Source: Lepidostoma basale
Taxonomy: Eukaryota; Arthropoda; Insecta; Trichoptera; Lepidostomatidae
DNA: 64,000 nucleotides
Reading direction: 5' to 3'
Assembly (NCBI GenBank): GCA_022606425.2
Contig: JAHDVF020000861.1
Coordinates: 558,001-622,000, forward strand
A program made the position numbers and the translations under genes. Below are positions 10,068 to 20,540 of this stretch, in pieces. Below the pieces are notes generated by a model. The model saw only the letters and a program-made list of their open reading frames with translations. It did no database searches and was not told where the DNA came from. How positions within the stretch are numbered: the stretch's first letter is position 1; every line of letters begins with the position of its first letter.

Positions 10068-10250
10068 AACAACAACAAACCATCACGCTGTTTCCCCGCA
10101 GGGGTAGGCAGAGAGAATGGACCGCCACACTACTCCATCCTGAGTCAGGATTACAATTGTCAGGATTCCTGACATACCTCTCTAGCTTCCTCCACATTCA
10201 TACAACGAGTGATACACGCACTTCGATTCTTCCGACTTATGGGAATCATC
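10068..10250 (-). mobile_element. LINE-A 3' end with (TTG)n tail
   Basis: Starts caacaacaacaaaccatcac and continues as the reverse complement of the LINE-A terminus. A 20-bp internal duplication (caggattacaa/caggattcctgaca) interrupts it near 10150. Confidence 0.75.
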
Positions 10251-10254
10251 GTTT

Positions 10255-10505
10255 TATAATCTTCTTCTTCTTCTACTTTGTATATAAAACACTAACTTTA
10301 AAAATAAAATATCAGACATGTTTCGGACAACCTGGTCCTTCATCAGTGATATAAAAATTATAAAAATATTATAAAATTGTTTACAAATATGATCAGTTTT
10401 GACATTTACAACACAAAGTATGGCGAACATAGAAGAAACAAGAAGAAATAATTAAAACATCGTTTTATTTAATTATAATTTAAAATGAATTTTCATCAAG
10501 ATATT
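10255..10505 (-). mobile_element. FB/HHR unit (single orientation)
   Basis: Shares tttgtatataaaacacta, the acaacacaaagtatggcgaa patch and the catcgttttatttaattata end with other FB/HHR units (12600, 32200, 56035). It contains the best-preserved hammerhead-like motif of the window at 10308-10355. Confidence 0.7.
10308..10355 (-). ncRNA. Hammerhead ribozyme-like motif
   Basis: Minus strand: AUAUCA, then core CUGAUGA (10340-10346), stem II GGAC/GUCC around a six-base loop, GAAAC (10320-10324), AUGUC with a GUC cleavage triplet, then UGAUAU. The AUAUCA and UGAUAU flanks pair perfectly over 6 bp as stem I. Palindromic ACAUGU would give a minimal stem III, probably needing dimer formation. All invariant core bases are present. 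Type I hammerheads of this style are known from Penelope-like retroelements and animal retrozymes. Activity is unproven. Confidence 0.7.
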
Positions 10506-10850
10506 TCAGTAAAATATTAACATTTTAAAAGAACCATGTTTGCGATCAAAGGACAACGCAAATAAAAGATTGATGAGAGTAACATTACTTGTTCGTGCAA
10601 TAATTCGGCCTAGTGCGTCGCCGCTGCGCATCGTTCCCTGGCAAGCGCCGCTGATTATTATATAAAATGAGAAAACGAACATTCTCCCGAACGGTTTTCG
10701 TTCAGATTTTTCCCCAGATTTCCTAAAATAACTCATCTTAGCGCCAAACATCGTTTTATTACAGTCGACAGCGTTTTTTTTTCCCTTTCCGTATTCAATA
10801 TTTCATTATTTGTAAACGAAATCTTATTTAATGTTCAACCATTGTTATCA
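10506..10850. other. Unassigned sequence
   Basis: Mostly unrecognised. A moderately GC-rich patch lies at about 10590-10650, and aacatcgttttatta near 10750 echoes an FB/HHR end. Confidence 0.4.
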
Positions 10851-10855
10851 TGACT

Positions 10856-11090
10856 AACTATCACGCCGAAGAGGTAGGCAGAAAGAATGGACTGTCACAC
10901 TTAAACCGATGCGGCAGCACTCCATCCTTCTTTTTTCGCCACCGCGGGAGACGCGGTCTGATGGGTTGCAAACCTCATCGCCACCAACAGACTTCTCCCG
11001 CGCACACCACGATCGTCCAACGTCCACAAAATAAATTTAAAACATATAATACAAAATACAATGATATAAAATAAAATAACACCATAAAAA
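10856..11090 (-). mobile_element. LINE-A-na copy
   Basis: The minus strand keeps the frame LDDRGVRGRSLLVAMRFATH and EGWSAA, then the LINE-A terminus with a short deletion near gccgaagagg. Upstream ataaaatattgta-type sequence matches 27000 and 44200. Confidence 0.75.
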
Positions 11091-11104
11091 TAATTTATCA
11101 CATT

Positions 11105-11195
11105 ATCGGGTGGTGGTCTAGGGGATAGAACGCTTGGCTCCTGATCCAGGGGACATGGGTTCAAGCCTGGACACGACCAGATTCCTTCTTCATAA
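11105..11195 (+). mobile_element. SINE-2 tRNA-like head
   Basis: ggtggtctaggggatagaac resembles an A box region and gggttcaagcctgg a B box, with ggctcctgatcc between. It is the plus-strand partner of the copy at 6350. Confidence 0.55.
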
Positions 11196-11394
11196 TAATG
11201 AGCTATTTTCTGCTCACATTGAAGATTGTAAAATAAATTCTAATATCATTGATTAAAATCCTTGGTATTAGTCTTTTTAAAAAAAAAAAAAATGTTCTTT
11301 CAGATATTGAGATGGTGCACATGACAACATGCTGGACGATCTGGACGATCCGGACTTTTGTGTTTATATTGTTGAGTATTACAATTGAATTATT

Positions 11395-11505
11395 ATTTTT
11401 GAGATTGTCACGACAGCTGTTTCGCAAACTTATTATTGGCACCAAATGATGCCAATATGGGTTGGCGAAACAGCTATTGCGACAAGCTTATAAATATAAA
11501 TTGTG
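11395..11505. mobile_element. FB/HHR foldback
   Basis: attgtcacgacagctgtttcgc (11404-11425) is inverted as gcgaaacagctattgcgaca (11464-11483). ATGATG, CCAA...UUGG and GAAACAGCU on the plus strand give a decayed hammerhead layout. Related to 45000-45190. Confidence 0.55.
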
Positions 11506-11624
11506 ATACGTATAATAACAGTATTTCAAATTTAACGGTGTTTCGGTCAAAACAATGGATTATCTGACGAAATATTGTTTATAAAAATTGGTTTTCATCG
11601 TAAAATTTAAATTAACTAACTAAC

Positions 11625-11835
11625 TAAATAACCATCACACCGTCTCTCCGAAGGGGTAGGCAGAAATGGACTGCCACACTTTATTCCTAACATATTTTTC
11701 TTGATTCCTCAACATTCATACAACGTATCATGCACGCGCGTCGATTTCTCCGATTCCTCTCGTGGCTGACATTCAATATTTGATTTATTTGTCGTGCCAC
11801 GTTTTCCTCGCTCTATTACTAATCACATTTACGTC
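11625..11835 (-). mobile_element. LINE-A 3' end
   Basis: Begins aaccatcacaccgtctctcc, the inverse of the LINE-A terminus, and runs back to the RGRPRKTWHD region (cacgttttcctcg). A short segment is deleted at about 11805. Confidence 0.8.
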
Positions 11836-12019
11836 GTTTTTACAATTTATATATTGATAAAAAGTTTTTCCGTAGTTAACTATAAATAATGGTAGGCACT
11901 TATAAATTCAATAAACCTTCTAGTAAATGGATTCAATATTCAATAAAACTTGGAAAAAAAGGTAGAACCGGAATCAGGAAGACATAGTATTGGATTATTT
12001 TAATTAAAAAAAACGAGCT

Positions 12020-12250
12020 TACTTACCTTCACGCCGTCTCCCCAAAAGGGTGAGCAAAGATAATGGACCGCTTGACTGCTCTTTGTTGACATACTTCTGT
12101 AGACTCCTCAATATTCATATATCGTGTCAAGGACGCACGTCAATTTCTCCGACTCGTCACGTGGCCGACATTTAATATTGGATTGATTTGATCGTGCCAC
12201 TTTTTCCTCGGTCTTCTTCTTTTTATTGTTCCGTTTACGTCGTTTATATA
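12020..12250 (-). mobile_element. LINE-A 3' end, diverged
   Basis: Inverse of the LINE-A terminus (cttcacgccgtctccccaaa) through the TWHDQI region (gatttgatcgtgccac). It lies next to a SINE-1 copy. Confidence 0.75.
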
Positions 12251-12267
12251 TACTTTATTATAATATT

Positions 12268-12495
12268 ATTATTTTATCGAATCGCTCTTAACGTATCATG
12301 TCAGCGACAAATCGATGTAAATGGTATAGGAATCATATTGATTTCTCGTGACATGTGATAGGTGGCGAATGTATCCATCACCTTTTTATTGTCACGTTAG
12401 TTTTACACCAGACCAAAGACAGTGTAACAATTACACTGCCATCGCCGAGAATCGAACCCGAAACCTTCGGTATAGCAGTCAAAGCACTGACCGTT
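12268..12495 (-). mobile_element. SINE-1, near full length
   Basis: Contains the inverse B box gagaatcgaacccgaaacc, the body tctcgtgacatgtgatagg and the 3' end atcgatgtaaatgg...cgaatcgctc. The A-box end is degraded. Transcription by RNA polymerase III is expected for the family. Confidence 0.75.
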
Positions 12496-12599
12496 ATTTC
12501 TTCAATCAATAATAAACAAAAAATCCCAAAATATGTGAAAAATATCTAGTATATTTAAAAAATATTTTTAATAAACAAAAAATCACAAATTTTATTAAA

Positions 12600-12930
12600 A
12601 ATAAGCTTATGTATTTTTTCTTCTATATACGCCATACTTTGTGTTGTTACGATGCTTTATTTCACTTTTTCTTTTTTATATGCTTTGTATATACAACACT
12701 TATATTAAAAAAAATTAATTACATAGACATGTTTCGGACAACCAGTCCTTCAGTAATACATATTATAAAGATGCATTTAAAAAATATTAATCTTTATAAC
12801 ATCTGTCAGATCATGTAAACAATTTTATAATATTTTTTAAATGTATCTTTATAATATGTATCACTGAAGAAGGACTGGTTGTCCGAAACATATCTATGTA
12901 ATTAATTTTTAAGTGTTGTATATGCAGAGT
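12600..12930. mobile_element. FB/HHR foldback pair
   Basis: The left arm (about 12658-12780) and right arm (about 12826-12925) are imperfect inverted repeats around cagacatgtttcgg-type sequence. The plus-strand right arm has CTGAAGA (12864-12870), stem II GGAC/GUCC, GAAAC and AUAUC. The left arm lost three bases of the core. Confidence 0.75.
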
Positions 12931-12931
12931 A

Positions 12932-13388
12932 CATCCTTTGTAGAAGGATGAAAGTAGAATAAATGCAGTAGAAATGAGATCTCTTAGACGAATGTGTGGA
13001 TACTCTGTGTATGATAGAGTGTCGAATGAAAATATAAGAAGTGAATGCGGTGCGAATGATGGTGTTATGAACAAAATAATGAAAAGATAATTATGATGGT
13101 TTGTAAATTTGGAAAGAATGAATGAAGAAAGAATGGTAAAATATTTATATGTTAACGATGTAAATGGAACATTAAATAGATGAAGACCGAGGAAAACGTG
13201 TCACGATAAAATTAATCTAATATTGAATGTCGGCCATGTGAGGAGTCAGAGAAATCGACGCCCGTGCATGACACGATGTATGAATGTTGAGGAAGCGAGA
13301 GAAATATGTCAGGAAAGAAAAGTGTGGCAGTCAATTCTTTCTGCCTACCCCTTCGGGGAGACGGCGTGTTGGTTAGTTAGTTAGTTTT
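12932..13388 (+). mobile_element. LINE-A 3' end
   Basis: Encodes RRMKVE...INAVEMRSLRRMCGYSVYDR and the rest of the LINE-A C-terminus with several breaks. It ends cggcgtgttggttagttagt. Confidence 0.85.
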
Positions 13389-13732
13389 TTTATAAAAAAC
13401 AAAAAGTGAAATTATGTATTTTTTATTGTTTCCAAATGATTTTCAAAATTCCCAAAGTACCTAAGTGGCCCAAAGGTAACATGCGTAATATGGCATTATA
13501 TTTGTTATCAAATCGTGTTGTTATTGTGCGTGGGTCGTTTCGATTGATTTCAGCCCAATTCCGATAAATAATCGAGATGGCAGTTTGTGTAACTCGTTAT
13601 ATGTACAAACAGCCAACCGGCCTGCCTACGTCTTCGTGACGTAAACTTTGAAACGATTTAAGAATTAATCTGTCACATTTTCGGTTTACATAACTTATGT
13701 GCATGTAATACGAGTATTTACAACCAAATAAA
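13389..13732. other. Unassigned sequence
   Basis: Nothing recognised. Confidence 0.45.
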
Positions 13733-13985
13733 ATGACGTTGGTTAAGAAAGTATACTTTAATGATGTAAATGGGGTACGAAGTCGAGGCAGACCGAGGAA
13801 AACATGGCATGACCAAATTAATCAAATTTTAAAGGTTGGTCATGTTAGAAGTCGGAGGAATCGACGTGCGTGTATGACTCGTTGTATGAATGTGGAGGAA
13901 GCTAGAGAGGTTTGCCAGGAGTGTGGCGGTCCATTCTCTCTGCCTATCCTTGCGGGGAAACGACGTGATGGTTTGTTTGTTTTTG
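13733..13985 (+). mobile_element. LINE-A 3' end with (TTTG)n tail
   Basis: An open frame carries VKKVYFNDVNGVRSRGRPRK, then TWHDQINQILKVGHVRSRRN and RACMTRCMNVEEAREVCQE. A small deletion shifts the frame before the stop. It ends gacgtgatggtttgtttgtt. Confidence 0.85.
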
Positions 13986-14079
13986 TTTATAAAATGACGC
14001 AAATGGCATTACAAAAATGGTCCATGGTTAAGTAAATGTTTTCACGTTAACCTTATTCCCATATGTGCACAATGCGGTT

Positions 14080-14622
14080 CTAATGCCGACCCTTATGTAT
14101 GAAAGTGAAGTTTGGAGTTGACAGAAGAAGGATACCTTGGCAGCATTATAACTTGAACGTTTGACCCGGATATTGAAATAAAATGCAGGATCAAAGTTCC
14201 ACGAGCTGCATTTAATAAAACAAGAACCTTCTTCTAAGAAGAATGTGCGGGTTGTATGATAGAATACCGAACGATGAAATAAGAAATAAATGTAAGGCAG
14301 ATGACTGCATCGTGGATAAAATTAAAAAAGGTTACCTGAAATGGTTTGGACATATGGAACGAATGGATTAGAGTATAATGGTTAAAAAGTTGTACACAAG
14401 CAGCGTGAGTGGAAAAAGAAGCCGAGGACAACCGAGGAAAACATGGCATGACCAAATGAATCAATTACTAAAAGGTGGTCACATTCGAAGTCGGAAGAAT
14501 CGACGTGCGTGCATGGTATGATGTATGAATGTAGAGGAAGCCCGAGAGGTGTACCAGGACAGAGCATTGTGGCGATCCATCCTCTCTGCCTACCCCTCCG
14601 GGGAAATGGCGTGATGGTTAGT
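14080..14622 (+). mobile_element. LINE-A 3' end with captured reverse-transcriptase piece
   Basis: Starts with tlMYESE-type sequence (cttatgtatgaaagtgaag), then a segment reading YLGSIIT-stop-TFDPDIEIKCRI, which normally lies upstream, and then the usual C-terminus (IPNDEIRNKCKADDCI) to the (TTAG) tail. The order is scrambled, so it is a rearranged copy. Confidence 0.75.
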
Positions 14623-14634
14623 TAGAACTTTCTT

Positions 14635-14918
14635 TTGAAATGATAATCTTAACCTTAAACTCCGACAAATAATGATTTAATCTTATATATATAGTCTGTT
14701 ATACTATAAATATATATTTTTTTAATTGCCTTCTGTTTTTCTTTTTTTCTGACTTGCTCTTATTTGTTTTTTTGTTATATTATTTGTAAATATATATATT
14801 TTTTTAATTTTTAATTTTATTTTTGTATATTGTGATTATAAACGATTTTGGATTTGTTATTCTGTAATGTTTATAATTTTTTGAATAAATTGAAATTGAA
14901 ATTGAATATGGCTTGGAA
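14635..14918 (+). mobile_element. Retroposon 3' tail with AATAAA and (GAAATT)n
   Basis: AT-rich 3' region ending gaataaattgaaattgaaattgaa. It looks like the 3' end of a LINE of another family; no coding part is visible. Confidence 0.4.
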
Positions 14919-14924
14919 AGTTAG

Positions 14925-15330
14925 GCTCTGAGTATGAATGAAATGAACCGGTTGGAGGCGTTTGAGATGTGGATGTACCGCAGAATGCTCTGTATACCGT
15001 GGACCAATAGGGTCAGTAATGCAGACGTACTACAGAGAGCCAGAGCCAATAGAGAGCTATTGTCGAGTTTGAAAGTTAGAAAGGTCTCATATTTGGGTCT
15101 TATGCTAAGGGGAGAAAAATACCACCTCCTTCGACTGATGTTAATGAATAAAGTAGAGGGACGTCGGGGAGTTGGTAGAAGGCAGCTGTCCTGGCTGCGG
15201 AACGTAAAAGATTGGACAGGAATGACCATGAGTGACCAATGAGTCCATAACCAAGTGGCGCAGGATAGAGATGCCTTTGCTACAGTGAACGCCAACGTTG
15301 GGGGGACCTGACACGGCACCGGAAGAAGAA
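14925..15330 (+). mobile_element. LINE-B 3' end
   Basis: The frame 14934-15242 encodes MNRLEAFEMWMYRRMLCIPW, then ADVLQRARANRELLSS, KVSYLGLMLRGEKYHLLRL and GRRQLSWLRNV. After one stop comes AQDRDAFATVNANVGGT-stop, and the copy ends in (GAA)n at 15323. It matches the relic at 430 and the copies at 32228, 45315, 51200 and 62106. Confidence 0.85.
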
Positions 15331-15334
15331 GAAG

Positions 15335-15640
15335 GATGAAATTAGAATAAATGGCGTAGAAATTAGATCACTTAGAAGAATGTGGTGGAAATCAATATAT
15401 GATAGAGTACCGAACGACGAAATAAGGAAGAAATGTAAGGCAGATGATGGCATCATAATCAAAATTAAAAAATGGATCCCTTAGATGGTTTGGACATATG
15501 GAACGAATGGACGAGAGAAGAATGGTTAAAATGTTGTATACAAGTTGTGTGAGTGAAAAGAGAAGCCGTGGAAGACAAAGAAAAGCATGGCATCACCAAA
15601 TTCATCAAATACTAAAAGGCAGCCAGTTTTGAAGTTAAAA
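15335..15640 (+). mobile_element. LINE-A fragment, 3'-truncated
   Basis: Encodes IRINGVEIRSLRRM...IYDRVPNDEIRKKCKADDGI and RWFGHMERMDERRMVK, and stops abruptly in the HIRS region without the tail. It begins directly at the LINE-B (GAA)n tail. Confidence 0.8.
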
Positions 15641-15689
15641 TATAAACTATTGTCTGATTGCTGTTGTCAGATGCAGTTCTCATTACTAA

Positions 15690-15905
15690 AAGATTGTCAA
15701 ATAGTGTAAGAGCTCTGACTTCCATACCGAAGGTCCCGGGTTCGATTCCCGGCGATAGCAGTGTGATTGTCTCACTGTCATTGTTCTGGTGTAGAATTTA
15801 CGTGACAATCATATGGCGATAGATAAGCTAATGTAATGATAATCAATTTAATAGCTAAAAAATAAATTGTATACAGTAATTGGGTTCAAACGACCTGTTG
15901 TAAAA
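15690..15905 (+). mobile_element. SINE-1, variant 3' end
   Basis: The B box ggttcgattcccgg at 15739 follows ctgacttccataccgaaggt. The body (gtgtagaatttacgtgac) continues into taaattgtatacagtaattg and caaacgacctgttgta, a 3' end shared only with 33466-33700. A LINE-C-like (ATT)n tail follows at 15935. Confidence 0.8.
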
Positions 15906-15959
15906 AGGAATAAAAACGGCGCTATACAAATCAGCCTAATTATTATTATTATTAAGAAC

Positions 15960-16810
15960 TGAACGTTATTTACTCGTATTAATGGAGAACCACACGTTTC
16001 GTGTAATGCTCGTACTATTTTGTAGTGTGGATTGCGGAAGTAAATACTTCATAGTGTTATGTAATGATGAATGTCCTTGCCATGTCACCGTGTCATCACG
16101 TCGTCAATAATAATGTGGTACTTGATACATGATGATGATCAATTATTAATCAGTCATTTAAATGTATACCGACTTCCTTTTGGTACTTTACATATTATAT
16201 TGCGCAGATTATTAGGACACTCAATGTTGAGAATAAAAAAAACAATGTTCGTCGTAAAATAACACTTAATATTAATTATTTTAAAAATAACTTTGTTTAC
16301 ATTAATTTAACTTCCATTTGTTTCTTTTGAACGTTTTATTTGCTTTGGTAGAATGCAGTTAAGTTTATTATATCTATAAGAAAACGTGTAGTGAATTGAT
16401 AACGAATTAATTAAATATTTAATTTATATTTGATTATCTATAAGAAAACGTGTAGATGAATTGACAATTAGGTGTATAACTTTGCTTCCGCCGTTTTGCA
16501 ATAGATGGCAGTAGCGGTAAGTGGTAGTTGAAATAAATAGATCATAGATGTCATACAATAAGCTTAAGTATTTGTAAACATAACGCCATCGAAATATTAG
16601 TCGATTTGTGTCTGCATCATAAAGTTATTCCCGATTAAACATGTCAGCTTACGCGCCAAATTCTCGTCATTTGCGGGAGGTTTTAATTTTATGCTTTTAT
16701 ATATAAAATAATTATTATTTAAAAAATATATTTTGAACAATAATTGAGCACCTATGCCTAAAGTGAGCTTTTATTTTTTCCCCCTTACCGTGCACCGAAA
16801 AAAAGTTAGT
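15960..16810. other. Unassigned; contains a 66-bp-period duplication
   Basis: tctataagaaaacgtgtag followed by tgaattga occurs at about 16372 and 16438. Nothing else was recognised. Confidence 0.5.
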
Positions 16811-16814
16811 ACTT

Positions 16815-16900
16815 AATAATAATAAATTTGGACAACTTATATAGCGCTGTTTTCGCTAAAATTGGCAAAATATGAATTTTTTAAGCGAAGGGCTCACACA
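16815..16900 (-). mobile_element. LINE-C 3' tail fragment
   Basis: (TAA)n then tatatagcgctgttttcgct resembles the LINE-C 3' region near 62780. Short and weak. Confidence 0.35.
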
Positions 16901-17129
16901 CAAGAAATTTTTATCACTTCAACTCTGTAAACGTCAGATCAAAGAGCAAAGAGTATATTTTCTCTTCAGATATCTTTTATCAATGGTCAGATGCATTATG
17001 AGATTTATTGAGCAATCGCAATGAAAATACTTTTTTATTTTACTGTGCATGCCCACGTCTTCATTCACTAGTTCAAGATTCTACCGCCAGGATTCTTATT
17101 TTTGCATTTTTTTATATTTTTCAAATTCT

Positions 17130-17250
17130 CCTACAAGTTTGTTTCTTTTTGAAAACTGGACATTTTGGCGTCCCGAAGTTGTTTTCGGGGACACCGGGAC
17201 ACGCTGCCTGAAAATGGGACTGTCCCGGTAAAACGGGACGTCTTGTCACA
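17130..17250 (-). mobile_element. Possible hAT-type terminal fragment
   Basis: The reverse complement begins gtgacaagacgtcccgtttt and continues accgggacagtcccatt, resembling ends of a widespread hAT-related repeat group. The other end was not found. Confidence 0.3.
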
Positions 17251-17527
17251 TTATGTATACCGTAGATGTGCGCGCATTGTTTTGCTATAGAACGTACGTT
17301 AGCCATGCTTGTGGTCGTGGGTACTTTAACGTCGATTACACCCAATCTTCGTGATTCGGGGGAAATATTTTGTACGTATAATTTCATATTTATGGCCATG
17401 TTTATTGGGTCGTAATGTTATCGTAGCGAGTAACGATATTTTATTGAACTATTATAGCGAAATACAATAAAAGTACCCCGGGACTGACGTGGGACCACCG
17501 CGCGGGTCCTACCGGCCGCATTTCTTA

Positions 17528-18262
17528 TTAACCTTTAAACGCCCGTGCGCCGCGTGCAATAAAGGTAGTCAACTGCCCAAGCATTTTTTGTGTAATCTAC
17601 CTATGCGTAGCTGTAATAAAAATAATCATATCTCTAAAATTAGTCATCCTATTTAGGTAAAATAAAAAACATTTTCGTAATTAAAGATTGTTTAAAATTT
17701 ACAAAAGCTTTGTTTGTAAATAATAATGAAATAAAACGATGTTTTTTTAACTACTTACACTTTTGTCTTTATTTCGACAGCGACCAGTTTCGACAGACTG
17801 GTCTAATGCCAGAGAGCTTTTTTTGTAATTTTTCACAATTAATATAATTACACATTAAAGTTAAAGAATAAAAATATTAAATTTAATAACTTTTTTCGCA
17901 TGCCAAAGTTTAAAACATTTGTCTATGCATAGACCTATTTTAGGCAGTGGTGTAGATTGTGTGTTTTATTAGGCGGATCGTAATAAAATAACACATATCC
18001 CAAGAGTCGACCTTGTAACGCATGTATACACACATTTATTTACGCCAAAAATATTCTTTGAAACCGAAAATAAAATTATGGATCGGTATCCCAAAGACAT
18101 TATTTACGTATGCTTGTACTCATATTTTGAATACTATTGTCATAAATCAGTGTAATCCGATAGCGAAATGCACCATAATCAGCGGTCCCGTACGGGACCG
18201 TTGGGCATTGAACGACGGAAATCCGCGGTCCTGTACGGGACCACTGGGCGTCTAAAGGTTAA
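17528..18262. mobile_element. TTAA-flanked piggyBac-like non-autonomous element
   Basis: TTAA at 17528-17531 and 18259-18262 bracket inverted ends CCTTTAAACGCCC (17532-17544) and the complement of CCTTTAGACGCCC (18246-18258), 12 of 13 matching. Near the right end are two copies of a GC-rich palindrome (ggtcccgtacgggacc at 18184-18199, ggtcctgtacgggacc at 18227-18242), a possible transposase-binding array. No transposase frame remains. An FB/HHR unit is nested inside. Confidence 0.7.
17695..17890 (-). mobile_element. FB/HHR unit nested in the TTAA element
   Basis: aaataaaacgatgttttttt and tgtctttatttcgacagcga match the foldback at 55547-56064. The GAAAC region (inverse gtttcgac) is present but stem II is shortened. 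Confidence 0.6.
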
Positions 18263-18329
18263 AGCACCTCCCTACCTACCCGTCCAGAGGAGGATTCACG
18301 AAATTACTTGCGGAACAAATCTTCTTCTC

Positions 18330-18485
18330 GGAGTGCCATGTCGGCCACGTGAGGAGTCTGAGAAATCGACGTGCGTGCATGAATGTTTAGGAAGCGAGAG
18401 AAGTATGTCAGGAAAAAACAGTGTAGCGGTCCATTCTTTCTGCCTACCCCTTCAGAGAGACGGCGTAGTGATTAGTTTAGTTTAG
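18330..18485 (+). mobile_element. LINE-A 3' end, diverged
   Basis: gtcggccacgtgaggagtct through ctgcctaccccttcagagag and a degraded tail gtgattagtttag. Deletion removes part of the ACMTRCMNVEE region. Confidence 0.75.
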
Positions 18486-19286
18486 ATTTCACAATATTAT
18501 TTTCAATAAGTTTTGTACTTGCTTGTTTTGGATTTGGATCCCACAATTCTGATTTTCTGTATGTAAATAAAATAATTAGGTTACAATCTTATAAACAATC
18601 GTTATTTTGAAAGAAACGTATTGATTCGCTGAACTGTTTATGTTTACAAAGTTAAAAAATAATAACATAGTTAACGTATTCCGCGTCCAAACAAACTGAT
18701 AATTTTCATACTGAATTTCAAAATAGAAGCCAATTTCCCGAAATACCTTGTACTTTGTCTCTTTCAACTTTGTTAACTCTTCGTATATTTCATCTCTTTC
18801 ACGTGAGCGATATAATTATATGCCACCTTATCTACGTGTTTAGTTATCTAAGCAAAATATTCTTATTTCTGTTGTCTATTTCTGTGCCAAGAATTTTGAC
18901 ATGTCGCGTGTGTTGATTGGCGAATCTCAGCAGTAGCCGTGTTCCAGCACATCTTTCAATTTCGTTGATCGGTGATTGAATCTATAGCATTGTTTCAGAG
19001 CGACTACGCAAAACTCGTATAATCTGATTAAACAAACTTATATTTTAATGAAATATTTAATTGTTTCACATTTATTGGTATAGGCCCAGTACGGTTTAAA
19101 AAATATTATATATTAATTACTTTTTTATGTATAAATATTACTAAGGCTTATATTTATAATAAAAAAATACGATTATTGAAAAATTAACAGGGGTCGTGAG
19201 TTTTGGTAACTTGGAAACCATTTTTAATCGTTTAAAAAATAACTAAACCAATTATGCGATGACTTTTCATGTCACTTTTCGTGTTA
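18486..19286. other. Unassigned sequence
   Basis: No recognised repeat or coding region. Confidence 0.45.
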
Positions 19287-19532
19287 ATGTATCGCTGGTT
19301 AAATGCCAAAGGGCCACAACGCAATTTTTTTAAACTCTTTATTCCAAAAATGGTATAGAAATCGTCATTATTTTTATATTCGAAGAAGACACCCATGATT
19401 TTAGCGTTAGAAATGGATCAATCAGACAACCGAATATAATTATTTTTTTACGATTTAAGTACCAATTTAGGAATAAAGAGTTTAATTTTTTTTTTTGCCT
19501 TGTGGCCTTTTGGCATTTAATCAGCGATGTAT
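19287..19532. mobile_element. Foldback (MITE-like), ~60-bp arms
   Basis: The left arm 19287-19345 (starting atgtatcgctggttaaatgc) is inverted at 19470-19532 (ending gcatttaatcagcgatgtat), with a ~125-bp AT-rich loop. No terminal signature assigns it to a superfamily. Confidence 0.65.
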
Positions 19533-19984
19533 ACTGTATATTTTTAATATTGTATATTAACGGAATTTTTGTAATTTTCTGTCTAAATATCTTATTTAGT
19601 AAAACCAATATCATAATATAAATAGCAAAAACGCTAATGGTCGTCAAGAAAGAGTACGATAATATTTTGAATACAAGAGAGCAAGAGAGGAATACTTCGA
19701 TTCTCTCCGAGAGTAGTTCGAAATGCACACAATTTTAAACCGAGATCATTTCTGGATTATTTTCAATTTTGTTCTGATTATTGTTGTATGACATTAGTGT
19801 AGAAAATATAAGGAGAACAATTTCGTGTTGTTAATCGTGAGTAATAACGTGTGTGTTTATATTAAAAGTTCAAACTCTTAACTTTCGTGAATATTACACG
19901 GGTTGGAAATAATAAATTATGTTATCCAATGTATATATTAAACTTAATTCGTCAAAAAAGTAATTGAAACATTTGTTCGATTGG
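19533..19984. other. Unassigned; shares a segment with 51330-51380
   Basis: gaatacaagagagcaagaga and gaggaatacttcgattctct near 19668 resemble 51334-51370, so a further dispersed repeat is present but unnamed. Confidence 0.4.
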
Positions 19985-20175
19985 TTTTTACACTTTGTTT
20001 TTTTTAGAACCAACTGGTGTCGCTCCCACCGGAGCTTCGTCAAGGTAAAAAAATAAACCAAACCTGGTTGGTTCTAAAAAAACAAATATAATTTTGTACC
20101 ATTAAAACAAATCCTCGATTGATTTAAATTATTTTTAATAATTCGACACCACAAATTAAGTGCTTCATACAAATA
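19985..20175 (-). mobile_element. FB/HHR unit
   Basis: Minus strand: TTGACGA core variant, stem II built on CUCC/GGAG, GACAC in place of GAAAC, and ACC/GGU plus an A/T run as stem I. It shares the end cgacaccacaaattaagtgc with 38965 and 46530. Confidence 0.6.
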
Positions 20176-20244
20176 TTTAATATAGCAGTAACGTTTTTGG
20201 AAAATTTAAGATTTATGAAGAACTGATTAACCATGAAACAGTAG

Positions 20245-20535
20245 TGAGATTCTGTAAATCTCAACGCCTACGGTGAGCTGGCCATGTGGAAAGAATGCCA
20301 GAGGTAGAACACCACAAATTATATCCAGATGGGTGCCCCGCGAAAAGAGACCAAGAGGCAGACCGAGGAAAAGATGGGCGGATTGCGTGGAAGAAGATTG
20401 GGAGAAAATGGAGGGAGCTGGGGAATGGAGAGAGATGGCCAGAGACAGAAGTCAGTGGAGAACCGTTGTGGAGGAGGCCAAGTCCCACACCGGGATGTAG
20501 CGCCGAGAAATGAATGAATAAATAAATGAATGATA
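20245..20535 (+). mobile_element. LINE-D 3' end
   Basis: The frame 20273-20500 encodes REKRPRGRPRKRWADCVEED, EWREMARDRSQWRTVVEEAK and SHTGM-stop, a typical LINE C-terminal end (RGRPRKRW...A.DR..WR..V..AK.H.G). A (AATG/AATA)n tail follows at 20507-20533. Confidence 0.8.
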
Positions 20536-20540
20536 TGCTG

